The notes under the pieces: model-generated
Databases searched by the model: none
The model's input: the letters and a program-made list of their open reading frames with translations, nothing else
What the model was told of the DNA's origin: nothing
Translations under genes and position numbers: made by a program
Source of the DNA: Zingiber officinale
Lineage: Eukaryota; Streptophyta; Magnoliopsida; Zingiberales; Zingiberaceae
Direction: 5' to 3'
Length of the DNA: 64,000 nt
NCBI RefSeq assembly: GCF_018446385.1
Contig: NC_055988.1
Location: forward strand, 161,708,209 to 161,772,208
Shown: positions 43,551-55,138 of the stretch, piece by piece
Layout of the letters: every line of letters starts with the position of its first letter
Position numbering within the stretch: the first letter of the stretch is position 1

Positions 43551-45426
43551 TTGATAAATTGACGAAACAGCAATACTAAAAATCTATTTTAATCAATGCA
43601 GCTCACATACAATTTTTTAAATTATTTTTTTCTTTTCTTTCTTTATTTTTTTCTTATAATTAACTATTAAAAACACTAAAAAAATATGGATAAAAATTAC
43701 GGACCCTAAGTTGGACTCCCTCGAGTATATAAAAAATTACGTACACTGAGTTTGATTAGCTTCTTACATTCCGAGACATAAGTCTAGAGCATTCTACATT
43801 ATAATTTATTCAAATGGTGATTTAATTCTAATGTGTCGAGTGTCAACTTTATCATACAATGAAAATTCATATATCCAATACTACAATGTCTATTAAAATT
43901 TCTTAAATTTACTAGGTGATCTCTCCTGTTACTTTTTTAATTATTGTTTTAACTTTCTTAGACCGGATAACCTATGGAATCACACCACGATCTCTAGAAA
44001 ACCCAAGACCGTTCCTTCATTTCCCTTATTAAGTGAAGGGGGATTAGGCAAGGGGTCAAGATCATGGAAGGGCCGGGCCATGATTTGAATTATTGTCGCA
44101 GTTGATAACTCAACTTAAGTAGATTTGCAAATGAGGCTTTACGTGTAAACCCACTAAGCCTACCAATGAACTTGGAAGAATGAGTTGAGAATAGAGTCTG
44201 AGAGTCCGAATTGAATGCGGGGAACTTAGAAGTTGAGCCATTAATTTGAATTAAATCCGTCAAATTGATTTGCTTCGTCAAATCATTTTAACGAGTTAAG
44301 TTAAACTTTTATCAATTCGTTTTAATATGGATTCAAGCGAACTGACCTAAACGGTTTGCGGGCTAACGTTGGTCTACCGGTTGAGATTTTTTTTCAAACT
44401 TTAAAACAAAAGTGGAAAACTCAATAGGTAGATGGACTTAGTCTGTCTAATCCAACTTAAACTTAAAAATCTCAATATTTTTATATTTTTATATTTATTT
44501 ATTTATCTTGATGAACTCATAGATTGATCCGTCTAACTCATTTTAGATTGGGTTAAATTCATCTTGAATTGGGTTAACCGATCCATATACGCGCATAACC
44601 TACAAGGGAGCCATGCAGGCTTAACCTGTCCATCTAGAGTTGAGTCATACTTGTGGTACTATCCATTTCCTAAGGCTCATTATAATGTAAACAATCCTAG
44701 CCAGGCTGACCTAGCTTTATTGAGGCTTTTCAAATTAGAAATCTTGTTGTCTCTATATTTAAGTTAAATATTTATCTAAACTCGCTCTTTATTTTTAGGA
44801 TATTATAAATAATTTAAAATTTTATAAATACAGAAGTAAGGATGAATTTTTGTTAAAAAAAATCAAGTTTATTAGTATTAAATTAATTTGTTTAATATAT
44901 CCTTTTATTATAATTAATTTACACTATTAATTTCAGCGGTCAGATTTAACAAGCTTGTTAAATCTGGTCCATGTCAATTTACTTTATAATATTTTGTCAT
45001 TAATTTTTGATGAAGATAAATATTTATATATATATATAAAATGAGATATGTGCAATGTTCTCATGGATAGCTACATATATCCATAAATCAGAGTTCCAAA
45101 GAGTTCTCATGGATAGCAACATTGTCTTCTTGAAAGTCAACGTTACATTAAAATTGAATTCCTTAACATGTGTAGCGGATCTTAAAATATTGATTGTAGA
45201 TAAAGATCTACTTCTTCAATTTATTCTTATGATTGATATTTTTTTTTTATAAAATCAGATTGATTATTCCAAATTTAATATTATCTCAGGTTAATCTTTA
45301 ATTTTTTTAATCCCTCCAATATATTTCGATTCCTTGTTATTCATACATATAGGATTATGATTTATGAATGATATGGTAAGATGTCTAAAGTCTTCATCAA
45401 ACTGCTAATCCCCTAGCAGTATTGTT
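43551..45426. other. Intergenic, no gene recognised
   Basis: AT-rich DNA with no domain, RNA gene or element that I can support. About 44330-44650 has GGGTTAA/TTAACC-type motifs that recall MITEs with name-like pairing but without readable ends. Near 45050-45110 a GTTCTCATGGATAGC motif is repeated. Confidence 0.45.
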
Positions 45427-45431
45427 GGAAC

Positions 45432-46363
45432 TGTTGGACTCTGTAAGTATTTTGATGTGATCAACCAAGTTGGTTATGTCCTGCTTTATATTTGATCCCT
45501 GTGTCTGAGTGTGCAGGAGCTTAGGAGCGTAGGAAGTCGAGCAGAAAACGCAGCTAGCGAGAAGGACGGCACGGGAAGGGAGCTGACAGACTCGGTGCGT
45601 CCGAAAGACGAGAGAGCTGCGGAAGAGTACACCGGTGGGCGAGAAGAACGTGCGCGACATTCGAGGGACGTTAAGCCGGAGAGGAAGACTGCTCGAGGAA
45701 AATGCCAGGAATTGAGTTCGGCTAAGCCCTATTCCGGTTGGCCGCAATCACCCAAGTTATCGGAGCTTCGAAAGCTGAAACAAAGTCAAAAGGAGCTAAA
45801 GAGCGAGCTGTAGGCGCCTTAAAGGAAGTGCTAGAGGCGTCTGCGCAGTCCTCCACCTTGGAGGCGCCTTCAACAAGTGTTGAAGGCGCCTTCAACACTA
45901 TTGGAGGCGCCTCCAAGCTGGTCAAAATAATCGTTCGAGCACCGGATAGAATTCTTTCCACTTACCGAGTTGGAGGTGCCTTGAACCTTATTGGAGGCGC
46001 CTTGGACCCTCGGGATAGACTTTCCAGGAGCTATATAAAGGCCCCTGAAGCTAGGGATTCAATATCAACTCAGTATTCAACTCTGTAATCAATTTATAGC
46101 AGCTTGTGAGCTTTCTCAGTGTGTAAAAAGGTTTCTCTGCCTACAGTAAAGGAGACTTTCTTAGTGCGCACTTTTCATCGCCCTGAATTAACAACCTTCT
46201 TAGTTGTAACTAGGTTAACTCCCGAGTCTCTAGTTTATTTCTATTTCCTTTTTGTTTTAGTCTTATTATTGTTGCTTTTATTTTGGGTTAAAAATTCTGA
46301 GGAGGGTATATTTTATTTTTTCAGGCAATTCACCCCCTCTTGTCGGCCTCCGCTGCACCAACA
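45432..46363 (+). repeat. 5' LTR of element D
   Basis: It begins TGTTGGACTCTG and ends GCACCAACA. GGCGCC palindromes repeat at about 45811-46003 (GGAGGCGCCTTCAACA and variants), directly upstream of the TATA box CTATATAAAGG near 46032. Confidence 0.9.
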
Positions 46364-46365
46364 AT

Positions 46366-46377
46366 TGGTATCAGAGC
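46366..46377 (+). other. Primer-binding site of element D
   Basis: TGGTATCAGAGC, two bases after the 5' LTR. Confidence 0.9.
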
Positions 46378-46425
46378 CAGACCGCCTCAGAAGGACTAAC
46401 CGTCGACTGAAGCACAACGATCAAG

Positions 46426-46530
46426 ATGATGGTCGGAGCGAATATTCATCCCCCGAAGTTTGACGAAGACTTCGCGACGTGGAAACACCAGATGGAGGTA
46501 TTTTTCAAGACAGAATTTGATATTTGTTTA
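46426..46530 (+). pseudogene. Gag of element D, N-terminal part before element E
   Basis: The frame starts MMVGANIHPPKFDEDFATW, the UBN2-type opening, and breaks at FDICL where element E sits. It continues at 49923 after one copy of the GTTTA duplication is removed. Two ATGs in a row (46426 and 46429) are possible starts. Confidence 0.82.
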
Positions 46531-47621
46531 TGTTGGACCCCGTGGTAGTTTTGATGTGATCAACCAAGTTAGTTAGGTCCTGCGTTTTGTCTGAACCATG
46601 TGTCTGAGTGTGTAGGAACTTAGGAGCGCAGGAAGTCGAGCGGAAGACGCAGCTAGCTAGAAGGACGACACGGGAAGGGAGCCGACGGGTTCGGTGCGTC
46701 CGAAGGACGAGAGAGCTGCGGAAGAGTACTCCGGTGGAGCAAGAAGAACGTGCATGACGTTCGAGGGACGAGAAGCCGGACGGAAGCCTGCTCGAGGAGA
46801 AGGTCGGGAACTGGGTTCGGGTGAGCCCTATTCCGGATGGCCACAATCATCCAAGGAGCCGAACCGGAGCAAGTCAACTGGAAGTTGACTTGTCAACGGT
46901 TCGGTCGACTGAACCTATTGATAGGTCGACCGAACCCTTCATTAACCAAAGTCAATCAGCAGCCAACCGTCAATGCCACGTCAGAAGCTGACCGTTGTTA
47001 AAGCTGATCGGTCGACCGAACCTCCTGATCGGTCGACCGAACCAAAGTTAATCCATAGACTTAGTCGAGCAAACTGATCGGGCCAACTCAGCTGGAGACC
47101 GTTGGCCGATCGATCGACCGAACATAAGGATCGGTCGACCGAACAAAAGATCATCCTCAGAGACTGCACCTGGACGGAAGACTGGGCAGGTACAGCAGGT
47201 TCGGTCGACCGAACCTGGGGATCGGTCGACCGATCCCTCTCGAGTCAAACCTGATCCCGAAAGATCAGGTGATCTGATAAGCTCGAGAACCCCTATATAA
47301 AGAGGGTCTCGGGCAGCTTTAGAGAAAAATGAAGACGAACGAAATAGCTACTCTAGTAATCATTGTTTAAGCAACTACTATGTTGTCAAAGTGTAAAAGG
47401 CTTCTCCGCCTTCTCAGAAGGAGTTTTTCTTACTGTGCTTTTCTTACTGCCCTGGATTAACAACCCTCTTGGTTGTAACCAGGTTAATTTTTGTCTCCTT
47501 TTATTTCTGTAGTTGATTTTATATTGTTGCTTTATTTTAAGAGTTGGAAAGCTTTGAGGAGGGTATAATTTTTGTCTGCAGGCAATTCACCCCCCTCTTG
47601 TCGGTCCCCGCTGCGCCTACA
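46531..47621 (+). repeat. 5' LTR of element E
   Basis: It begins TGTTGGACCCCGTGG and ends GCGCCTACA. The U3 has an array of TCGGTCGACCGA palindromes (46905-47235) about 55-390 bp upstream of the TATA box CTATATAAAG near 47292. The U5 has the pyrimidine-rich CCCCCCTCTTGTCGG end. Confidence 0.92.
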
Positions 47622-47623
47622 AG

Positions 47624-47635
47624 TGGTATCAGAGC
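47624..47635 (+). other. Primer-binding site of element E
   Basis: TGGTATCAGAGC, two bases after the 5' LTR. Confidence 0.9.
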
Positions 47636-47683
47636 CCAACAACCTCAGAAGGACTAACCACCGACTGAAGCACGAAGATCAAG

Positions 47684-48505
47684 ATGATGACCAGAACAAG
47701 CATTGATCCCCCGAAGCTCGATGGAGACTTCGCGACGTGGAGACACCGAACGGAGGTATATCTTAACACAGATTTCAATATTTTTTCAATAATGAAATTT
47801 GGATATGAAGCACCAAAGACAACGAGTGGAGAAGAACTCGAGATACATCTCTGGAACAATAAGCAACGTGACGAGTCTATGGCAAACGCTCGAGCTGAAT
47901 TTCACCTTCTAAGCGTACTACCAGATGAAGATCTCGATAGAATTGGTGACTACCGAAGTGCAAAAGAACTTTGGGAAAAGTTCTTAAAACTCCATGAAGA
48001 ACCAATTGAAATTGAATCCGACTCCTCGATGGACATTGATCCGACGTCAGAAGAGTCCGAAACCGAGGTAAGTGTCGAGACAGAACAAGAAATCGAACTC
48101 CAACTTAAAGACCTAGAATGCTCATCACAAATGAGCATCGATGAAGGGGGAGAATTTTCAGAAGAAAACAACTCAACAGGGGGAGAATCAACCATAGACA
48201 AGGTAAGTCAGGTATGGTCTCCACCTCTTGGCAAATTAATTGATTCAATTGAAATATTGACGAAAGATTTTCGTGAATTATGAATTATTTTGTCGAAAGA
48301 ATATTTTGAAGGAAAAATTGAAAAACTATTAAAGAATATTGAGTTAAAAGATACATTTTGTCAATTAAGAGATTTCGACAAACTAACAATAGAAAACATA
48401 CAATTTTATGCATGCTCAATATTTTTCGCTACAATTATAAAAAGCCGTGATTTGAGAAATTATGAGAAGCTAAAATGGAAATTTAAAAATCATAGAGAAT
48501 TTTGA
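47684..48505 (+). pseudogene. Gag of element E, short and without a zinc knuckle
   Basis: The first 199 residues (to 48283) are open: a UBN2-like domain (IDPPKLDGDFATW, KFGYEAPKTTSGEEL, YRSAKELWEKFLKLHEE). An acidic segment with MSIDEGGEFSEE follows, then the SQVWSPPLGKLIDSI stretch. A stop at 48281-48283 is followed by a coiled-coil-like tail (IEKLLKNIELKD) in a neighbouring frame up to 48505. The middle part and CCHC knuckle known from element D are absent, as in element C. If translated, the 199-residue protein would be a capsid fragment only. Confidence 0.8.
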
Positions 48506-48823
48506 TTTAAATTTAAATGTTAGTTAGACTTAGCGCTTTTCAGAGAAGAAAAATAAACAGAAATTTTTTTTCCCCGTGTTTACCCCGTTTTTGCTAAATA
48601 TTATTTTTCCCCGTTTTTACTGTGATCAAAGGGGGAGAGAAAAGTACAAGTTTAGGGGGAGTTAGGAGGAAAATTAAAAGTTTAAATTTTTAATATTTTT
48701 CTAAATAGTGTTGCAATTTTATTTATTGCAAAACTTATGTTTAATATGCTAGTTTAGTAATTTTTCTTTAAAATTACTTTTTGTGTCTGTTTTACCCTAA
48801 CTTGAACTTGGGTTGATGCACAT

Positions 48824-48837
48824 AAAAAAGGGGGAGA
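48824..48837 (+). other. Polypurine tract of element E
   Basis: AAAAAAGGGGGAGA directly before the 3' LTR. Confidence 0.88.
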
Positions 48838-48838
48838 T

Positions 48839-49917
48839 TGTTGGACCCCATGGAAGTTTTGATATGATCAACCAAGTTAGTTAGGTCCTGCGTTTTGTCT
48901 GAACCCTGTGTCTGAGTGTGCAGGAACTTAGGAGTGCAGGAAGTCGAGCGGAAGACGCAGCTAGCGAGAAGGACGGCATGGGAAGGAGCCGACGAGCTCG
49001 GTGCGTCCGAAGGACGAGAGAGCTGCGGAAGAGTACTCCAGTGGAGCGAGAAGAACGTGCGCGGCGTTCGAGGGACGAGAAGCCTGCTCGAGGAAAAGGC
49101 CGGGAACTGGGTTCGGGTGAGCCCTATTCCGGATGGCCGCAATCACCCAAGGAGCCGAATCGGAGCAAGTCAACTGGAAGTTGACTTGTCAACGGTTCGG
49201 TCGACAGAACCTATTGATCGGTCGACCGAACCCTTCATTAACCGAAGTCAATCAGCAGCCAACCGTCAATGCCACGTCAGAAGCTGACCATTGGTAAAGC
49301 TGATCGGTCGACCGAACCTCCTGATCGGTCGATCGAACCAAAGTTAATCCACAGACTTAGTCGAGCAAACTGATCGGGCCAACTCAGTTGGAGACCGTTG
49401 GCCGATCGGTTGACCGAACATAAGGATCGGCCGACCGAACAAAAGCTCATCCTCAGAGACTGCACCTGGACAGAAGACTGGGCAGGTACAGCAGGTTCGG
49501 TCGACCGAACCTGGGGAATGGTCGACCGATCCCTCTCGAGTCAAACCTGATCCCGAAAGATCAGGTGATCTGATAAGCTCGAGAACCCCTATATAAAGAG
49601 GGTCTCGAGCAGCTTTAGAGAAAAACGAAGACGAACGAAACAGCTACTCTAGTAATCACTGTTTAAGCAACTACTGTGCTGTCAAAGTGTAAAAGGCTTC
49701 TCCGCCTTCTCAGAAGGAGTTTTTCTTACTGCGCTTTTCTTACTGCCCTGGATTAACAACCCTCTTGGTTGTAACCAGGTTAATTTCTGTCTCCTTTTAT
49801 TTCTATAGTTGATTTTATATTGTTGCTTTATTTTAAGAGTTGGAAAGCTTTGAGGATGGTATAATTTTTGTCTGCAGGCAATTCACCCCCCTCTTGCCGG
49901 TCCCCGCTGCGCCTACA
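48839..49917 (+). repeat. 3' LTR of element E
   Basis: It matches the 5' LTR with about 45 visible base changes and one 10-bp deletion (after GAGAAGCC near 49082). Palindromes lie at 49193-49530 and the TATA box near 49588. Several palindromes have lost symmetry through C-T or G-A changes (GGTCGATCGAACC, GGTTGACCG, GGCCGACCG). Confidence 0.92.
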
Positions 49918-49922
49918 GTTTA

Positions 49923-51259
49923 ATCATGAAATATGGCTATGCAGTTCCAAAAGACAAAGCAGAACTCAACTGGACAAAGAAAGAGCAGGCCGAATTCGTG
50001 GCCAACGGAAAGGTGGAATTCCACATACTCAGCGTGTTACCGCCCCAGGAGGTAAGTCGGATCGGGAGCTACGATTCCGCTAAAGACCTCTAGGATAAAT
50101 TCCTAAAGCTTCACGAAGGTACCTCGGAAGCTAAGCTAGCGAGGTGCGACATCCTCCGGACCCAGTTAACGAACCTTTGGATGAACAACGGGGAGAAGGT
50201 AGCACAACTCCAAGCAAGGATTAAGAAGCTAATAACTCAACTAAGCAACCTTGGAGAAGAAGTAACAAACTGGGACTCGATCCGGTACGCGCTCAACGTC
50301 TTCCCCAGAACTCCAGAGTGGGCCTCCTTAGTAGATGCGTACTACATCTCTAAGAACTTCGAGGTAAGTAGTTTAGAAATTTTATTTTCAACTTTTGAAC
50401 TTCACGAATCTCGGATTGCAGAGCCCAATAAAGTGGAGAAAACAAGTCAGAACATTGCCTTAAAGGCAAGAACAAATTATTCTGACTCTGAAACCTCGAT
50501 CGACCAATCGGAAGCGACACTACTGGTAAAGCGTTTCAATAAGTTTTTAAATTCTAATAAATTAGATCGCAGACAAAGAGGCATCAGCAAAGAAAAAGAA
50601 CAGTTCGTTGCTACAACTGCAACGAAGAAGGGCACATCAAAGATAACTGCCCAAAATTAAAGAAAAAGGAGAAAGAGAATGAAAAGACAAAGTACAAGAA
50701 ACCAAAATCCTCCAAGCACAAAAACCTGAAGGTCACTTGGTCAGATTCATCTTCTTCCTAATCAGACGTCGAAGCCTTCTCTAGGTTAGCACTAATGGCT
50801 AGCCATCAGCTAGAAGAAGAGTCAAGCTCAGAAATGAGCATAGATGAAGGGGGAGGAACTTCAGACGAAGAAAGCGACGATGAAGGGGGAGCATCACCGA
50901 GTCAGGTAAGTCAGGTACGTAATCTAACCCCTACTCAATCATTTCAATTTATTAAATCTCTTTCTAAAGATTTATTCAAATTAGAAAAAGAAAATACTGA
51001 ATTGAAATTGAACCTATCAAAAGCATGCCCACTAGAAATGTATGATAATCTAAAATTAGAAAATAAAAAATTAAAAGTTGAAATTGAGAAATTGAAGAAT
51101 AATGATGCATGCTTAAATAAATTTCCAAAATCAAAATTAAGAATTTATGGAAAATTAAATTGGTACATTAGAAAACATCAGGGACAACTTAGGAAAGTCT
51201 CCAGAAATTATGTACCCCCTAAATTTTTGAATAATCATGTTGGAAGGAACCTCTATTGA
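49923..51259 (+). pseudogene. Gag of element D, remaining part
   Basis: The order is UBN2 core (KVEFHILSVLPPQEV), a helical middle (QARIKKLITQLSNLGEEVTN; RYALNVFPRTPEW), an intact CCHC knuckle CYNCNEEGHIKDNC at about 50610-50650, and an acidic EMSIDEGG segment. A coiled coil (50960-51110) and the VGRNLY tail end it. Defects are TAG at 50091-50093 where Trp is expected, a one-base frame change near 50580-50610 just before the knuckle, and TAA near 50758. It is otherwise the most complete gag of this type in the window. Confidence 0.85.
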
Positions 51260-51857
51260 GTTCCAAAATCTATGCTAAATTAAATTTTTTTAAGGCTTTC
51301 AGAAGAAAAATTAAACGTTAAAATTTCTTTATGAAGCTTTGTCTAAGGAAGTGGTTGTTGCTCCAATAACCAAGAAGGTCTAGTGCTTCGCCACGACCTG
51401 GAAGCTGAAATATTGAAATAAAATATTTAATTAACTTTCTGAAAAAGCATTAAAACTAGAACTAAATAATGTTTTGAAAGTTTTTCAAATATTTTTTGAA
51501 AAATTCTAAAAATTCATTTTTACTTAGAAATTATTTTAAAAAAAATTCTAAAAAGTCAGTTTAATTAGAATTTTTTTTGGAAAACTCTAAAAATTCTTTA
51601 GAATCCCGTTTTTGCTGTGATCAAAGGGGGAGAGAAAGGTACAAGTTTAGGGGAAGAGATTTTTTTTTCAAAACTCTAAGTCTTAAAAATATTTTTATTA
51701 TTTGGCTTTTTTTGAAAAATTCTGTTTAAACTCTTAATTAAGTAGTTGCAATTTTATTTATTGCAAACTTATGCTTAACATGTTAGTTTAGTAATTTTCT
51801 TTAAAAATTACTATTTGTCTATTTTTACCTTAACTTAAACTTGGGTTGATGCACATC
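51260..51857 (+). other. Post-gag region of element D
   Basis: AT-rich, no ORF. It contains the conserved block at about 51334-51438 that is shared with elements 1 and H. Confidence 0.6.
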
Positions 51858-51870
51858 AAAAAGGGAGAGA
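51858..51870 (+). other. Polypurine tract of element D
   Basis: AAAAAGGGAGAGA, directly before TTGTTGGACCCC. Confidence 0.85.
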
Positions 51871-51871
51871 T

Positions 51872-53407
51872 TGTTGGACCCCGTGGGTGTTTTGATGTAA
51901 TCAACCAAGTTGGTTAGGTCCTACTTTGTGTTTGATCCCTGTGTTTGAGTGTGCAGGAGCTTAGGAGCACAGAAAGTTGAGCGGAAGACGCAGTTAGCGA
52001 GAAGGACGACACGGGAAGGGAGTTGACGGGCTCGGTGTGTCCGAAGGACGAGAGAGTTGCAGAAGAGTACACTGGTGGGCGAGAAGAACGTGTGCGGCGT
52101 TCGAGGGACGTTAAGGCGGAGAGGAAGACTGCTTGAGGAAAAGGCCGAGAATTGGGTTCGGGTGAGCCCTATTCCGGTAGACCACAATCACCCAAGTTAT
52201 GGGAGCTTCGGAAGCTGAAACAAAGTCAAAAGGAGTTAAAGAGCGAGCTGTAGGCGCCTTAAAGGAAGTATTGGAGGCGCCTGCGCAGTCCTCCACCTTG
52301 GAGACGCCTTCAACAAGTGTTGAAGGTGCCTTCTAGAGCCGTCAATTTGGGTTAGGCCCGTCCCTCCAAACAATTTAAGCGGGTTGGGTTGGAATTTTAT
52401 CAACCCAAGTCCGCCGTGGGCCGACCCGCCTAGGCCCGCGACCTGCGCGAGTCGGCCCGCTCGGGCTTGGGTTGGCCCACGGGTTGAAAAATACATGTAA
52501 GCTAAGTTTTAGGCCAATTTATTATCTTTTTTTGTTATAATTTTGAAATAAAAATAGTACTTTTCATCCAACATAAGTAATCGTTTGTGTTCATTTATAT
52601 TTAAAATACATGTTTATGTATACATTTAATTGTAGAAAACTTTTTTGAAGTAAAATGTTGAAGATATGAAATATTTTTTAATTTTTTTAAAAATTTTTGA
52701 TGGGCCCGCGGGTTGGCCCGCCAAACCCGCAACCAGCCTTAGAATGGGTTGGGTTGGAAATTTCCCAACCCGCCAAGTTGGCGGATTGGCCCGCCCCGCC
52801 CCGCCAAATGGTTAGCCCGCCACAGGCCGACCCGCCCCCCCACGGGTTGGCCCGTTTGACAACTTTAGTGCCTTCAACAATGGAGGCGCCTTCAACACTA
52901 TTGGAGGCGCCTCCAAGCTGGTCAAAATGACCGTTTGAGCACCGGATAGAATTCTATCCACTCACCGAGTTGGAGGTGCCTTGAACCTTATTGGAGGCGC
53001 CTTGAACCTTATTGGATGCGCCTTGAACCTTATTGGAGGCGCCTTGGACCCTCGGGATAGACTTTCCAGGAGCTATATAAAGGCCCCTGAAGCTAGGGAT
53101 TCAATATCAACTCAGTATTCAACTCTGTAATCAATTCCTAGCAGCTTGTGAGCTTTCTAAGTGTGTAAAAAGGCTTCTCCGCATACAGTAAAGGAGACTT
53201 TCTTAGTGCGCACTTTTCATCGCCCTGGATTAACAACTTTCTTAGTTGTAACCAGGTTAACTCCCGAGTCTCTAGTTTATTTCTGTTTCCTTTTTGTTTT
53301 AGTCTTATTATTGTTGCTTTTATTTTGAGTTGAAAATTTCGAGGAGGGTATACTTTATTTTTTCAGACAATTCACCCCCCCTCTTGCCGGCCTCCGCTGC
53401 ACCAACA
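51872..53407 (+). repeat. 3' LTR of element D, carrying a MITE
   Basis: It matches the 5' LTR but is longer because of a 534-bp MITE in the GGCGCC array and extra copies of a GGCGCCTTGAACCTTATTGG unit (52975-53050). TATA box CTATATAAAGG near 53073. It ends GCACCAACA and is followed by GGAAC. Confidence 0.9.
52334..52867. mobile_element. hAT-like MITE in the 3' LTR of element D (534 bp)
   Basis: The ends TAGAGCCGTCAA and (complement) TAAAGTTGTCAA form imperfect terminal repeats. The 8-bp duplication GTGCCTTC (52326-52333 and 52868-52875) is perfect. The ends hold GGCCCGCC/GGGTTGG runs and the centre is AT-rich. The 5' LTR lacks it, so it arrived after D. No transposase. Confidence 0.92.
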
Positions 53408-53451
53408 GGAACTACTTTAACGTCATCCGATAGATACGTAACTCCTATTAA

Positions 53452-54942
53452 TGATGTGGAAGTAATTTGGATTGCTATATAGGGTAGAGGTGAATAGTAA
53501 AAATCTGCAATTCAAAATTTGTTTTCTCTCGCTAATGATACACATTAATTAAATGAATAAAACATAAGAGATAAGGAAACACTGAATTTTACTTGATTTA
53601 CCATCCATGAGTTTTTAGTCTAAGAACTATGTAAGTTTGTCCACTATCTTCTCCACTTTGGAAATGTCTGAGAGGTGGAAAAGTCTTTCACAACGATTAA
53701 GTACAAAAGTAAATTGTAAAAGAATAATAGAACTGAATGTATTCAAGTGTGTTGTTTTGTTCTTAAAGCTTCCGTACTTATTTATAGATTCTATCTCGAT
53801 TTGACTATTGTACTAACGTGGCACATACCGATCGACCAAAAGACTTTCGGTCACTCGGATCTTGCTAACGTGGGTTCCAACTTTATCCTCTTCGACAATG
53901 ACTCGATAAAGACTCTGGATGACTCAGTGACCTCTAGTCGCCTGGTGCTTCTTCTAGTCGTTTGGAAACTGCTGAGGGATTGTTCTAATCTGTTTCAACA
54001 ACGGGTATGAATGCCTCAGCAGTAGCTTTTGGCTGTCTAGAATTTGTTTGATCACCTCGAGAATGGTTAATATTTATACTTGACCATTCGCCAATTTCAT
54101 CTTCTTTGGTCGCTTAGGTGATTCTCCAGTCGCTCGAAATTGAGATCACCTGAACTCGATTCCGGTTGCCTTGAGTAGTCTTCCTTCAGGCTTCTTGTCC
54201 GTAGGAAGCACCGAGCCCTTTCGACCAGGGGTGGATCCAGCGCGGGTGGGGGGGGGGGGGGGGGTGGGGGAACCCCTAGTATTATGGGGTTCCACCGGTG
54301 AAGATATAGGATACCACCTCTTGTTCCGTGTAAAAATTATCCCTCCATGTTTGCATTCCTAGATCCGCCACTGCTTTCGGCTCACTCTTCGTGCGTCCTT
54401 CTCACTTCACTGAAGTAATCTTTTGTAGCTCCTCATACCTCGGATGTACCGAGTCTATCAGCTCCTTTCTCGTGCCATCCTTTACGATCGCTTGCATATT
54501 ATGGCAAGGTTTTGCCTTCTCTGATGCTCCTAAGTCATTAGATACATGTGTGTTCTCCAAAGTCTTTACACACACACTTAGACACACACACCTGAACTTG
54601 ATTCCGGTCACCTTGAGTAATCTTCCTTCAGGCTTCTTGTCCGTAGGAAGCACCGAGTCCTTTCGGCTCACTCTTCGTGCATCCTTCTCACTTCACTGAA
54701 GTAATCTTTTGTAGCTCCTCATACCTTGTATGTATTGAGCCTGTCAAGTTCTTTCTTGTGTCATCCTTTACGATTGCTTGCATATTCTGGCAAGGCTTGG
54801 CCTTCTCTAATGCCCCTAAGTCATTAGATACATGTGTGTTCTCCAAAGTCCTTACACACTTAGACACACATATAAGTAACACAACAAAGTCTAACTTAAA
54901 CTTATTTGACTACATATCAAAACACCATTTAAGGTTTTAAGA
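53452..54942 (-). repeat. LTR of element F with an internal duplication
   Basis: It shares features with other Copia LTRs (CTTCGTGCGTCCTTCTC, TTACACACTTAGACACACA). A 300-400-bp part is present twice (about 54145-54590 and 54590-54880; CACCTGAACTTGATTCCGG, CTTCACTGAAGTAATC). The left end is uncertain. Confidence 0.6.
54226..54373. mobile_element. Small hAT-like MITE (148 bp)
   Basis: The ends CAGGGGTGGATCCAG and (complement) CAGTGGCGGATCTAG are terminal inverted repeats. The flanks CTTTCGAC (54218-54225) and CTTTCGGC (54374-54381) are an 8-bp duplication with one change. The second copy of the LTR duplication lacks it. A run of G lies near the left end. Confidence 0.82.
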
Positions 54943-55138
54943 CTCTCTCCTTGTTCGATATTTATCAACTAAGTTAAAATTAGGGTAAAATAATCATAAT
55001 ATAAATAATAATAAAAATAATAATTCTAGCTCCCCTACATTTATACAAAATTTTCATTTTCTCCCCATTTTGACAACAACAAAAAGATGGGATTTGAGAA
55101 AACTTAAAATTTTCTCTCCTTTTTACAGATTTGTAAAA

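Larger units (their letters stand above)
46531..49917 (+). mobile_element. Element E: complete gag-only LTR element inside the gag of D
   Basis: The LTRs (46531-47621 and 48839-49917) are flanked by a perfect duplication GTTTA (46526-46530 and 49918-49922). The internal 1.2 kb holds a primer site, a short gag and a polypurine tract. By eye the LTRs differ by about 4 percent plus a 10-bp deletion, and most changes are C-T or G-A. E is younger than D by position. Confidence 0.94.
45432..53407 (+). mobile_element. Element D: gag-only LTR element hosting element E
   Basis: The 5' LTR (45432-46363) and 3' LTR (51872-53407) are flanked by a perfect duplication GGAAC (45427-45431 and 53408-53412). 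Between them are a primer-binding site, a gag split by element E, a post-gag region and a polypurine tract. No pol is present. Without E and the MITE in its 3' LTR the element is about 4.0 kb. Confidence 0.92.

Noticed and set aside
44330-44660. Possible MITE with GGGTTAA/TTAACC motifs
   Set aside because: No terminal repeats or target duplication could be found by eye.
47624-47635. tRNA-like match TGGTATCAGAGC (several places)
   Set aside because: These are primer-binding sites next to LTR ends; no cloverleaf can be built around them.
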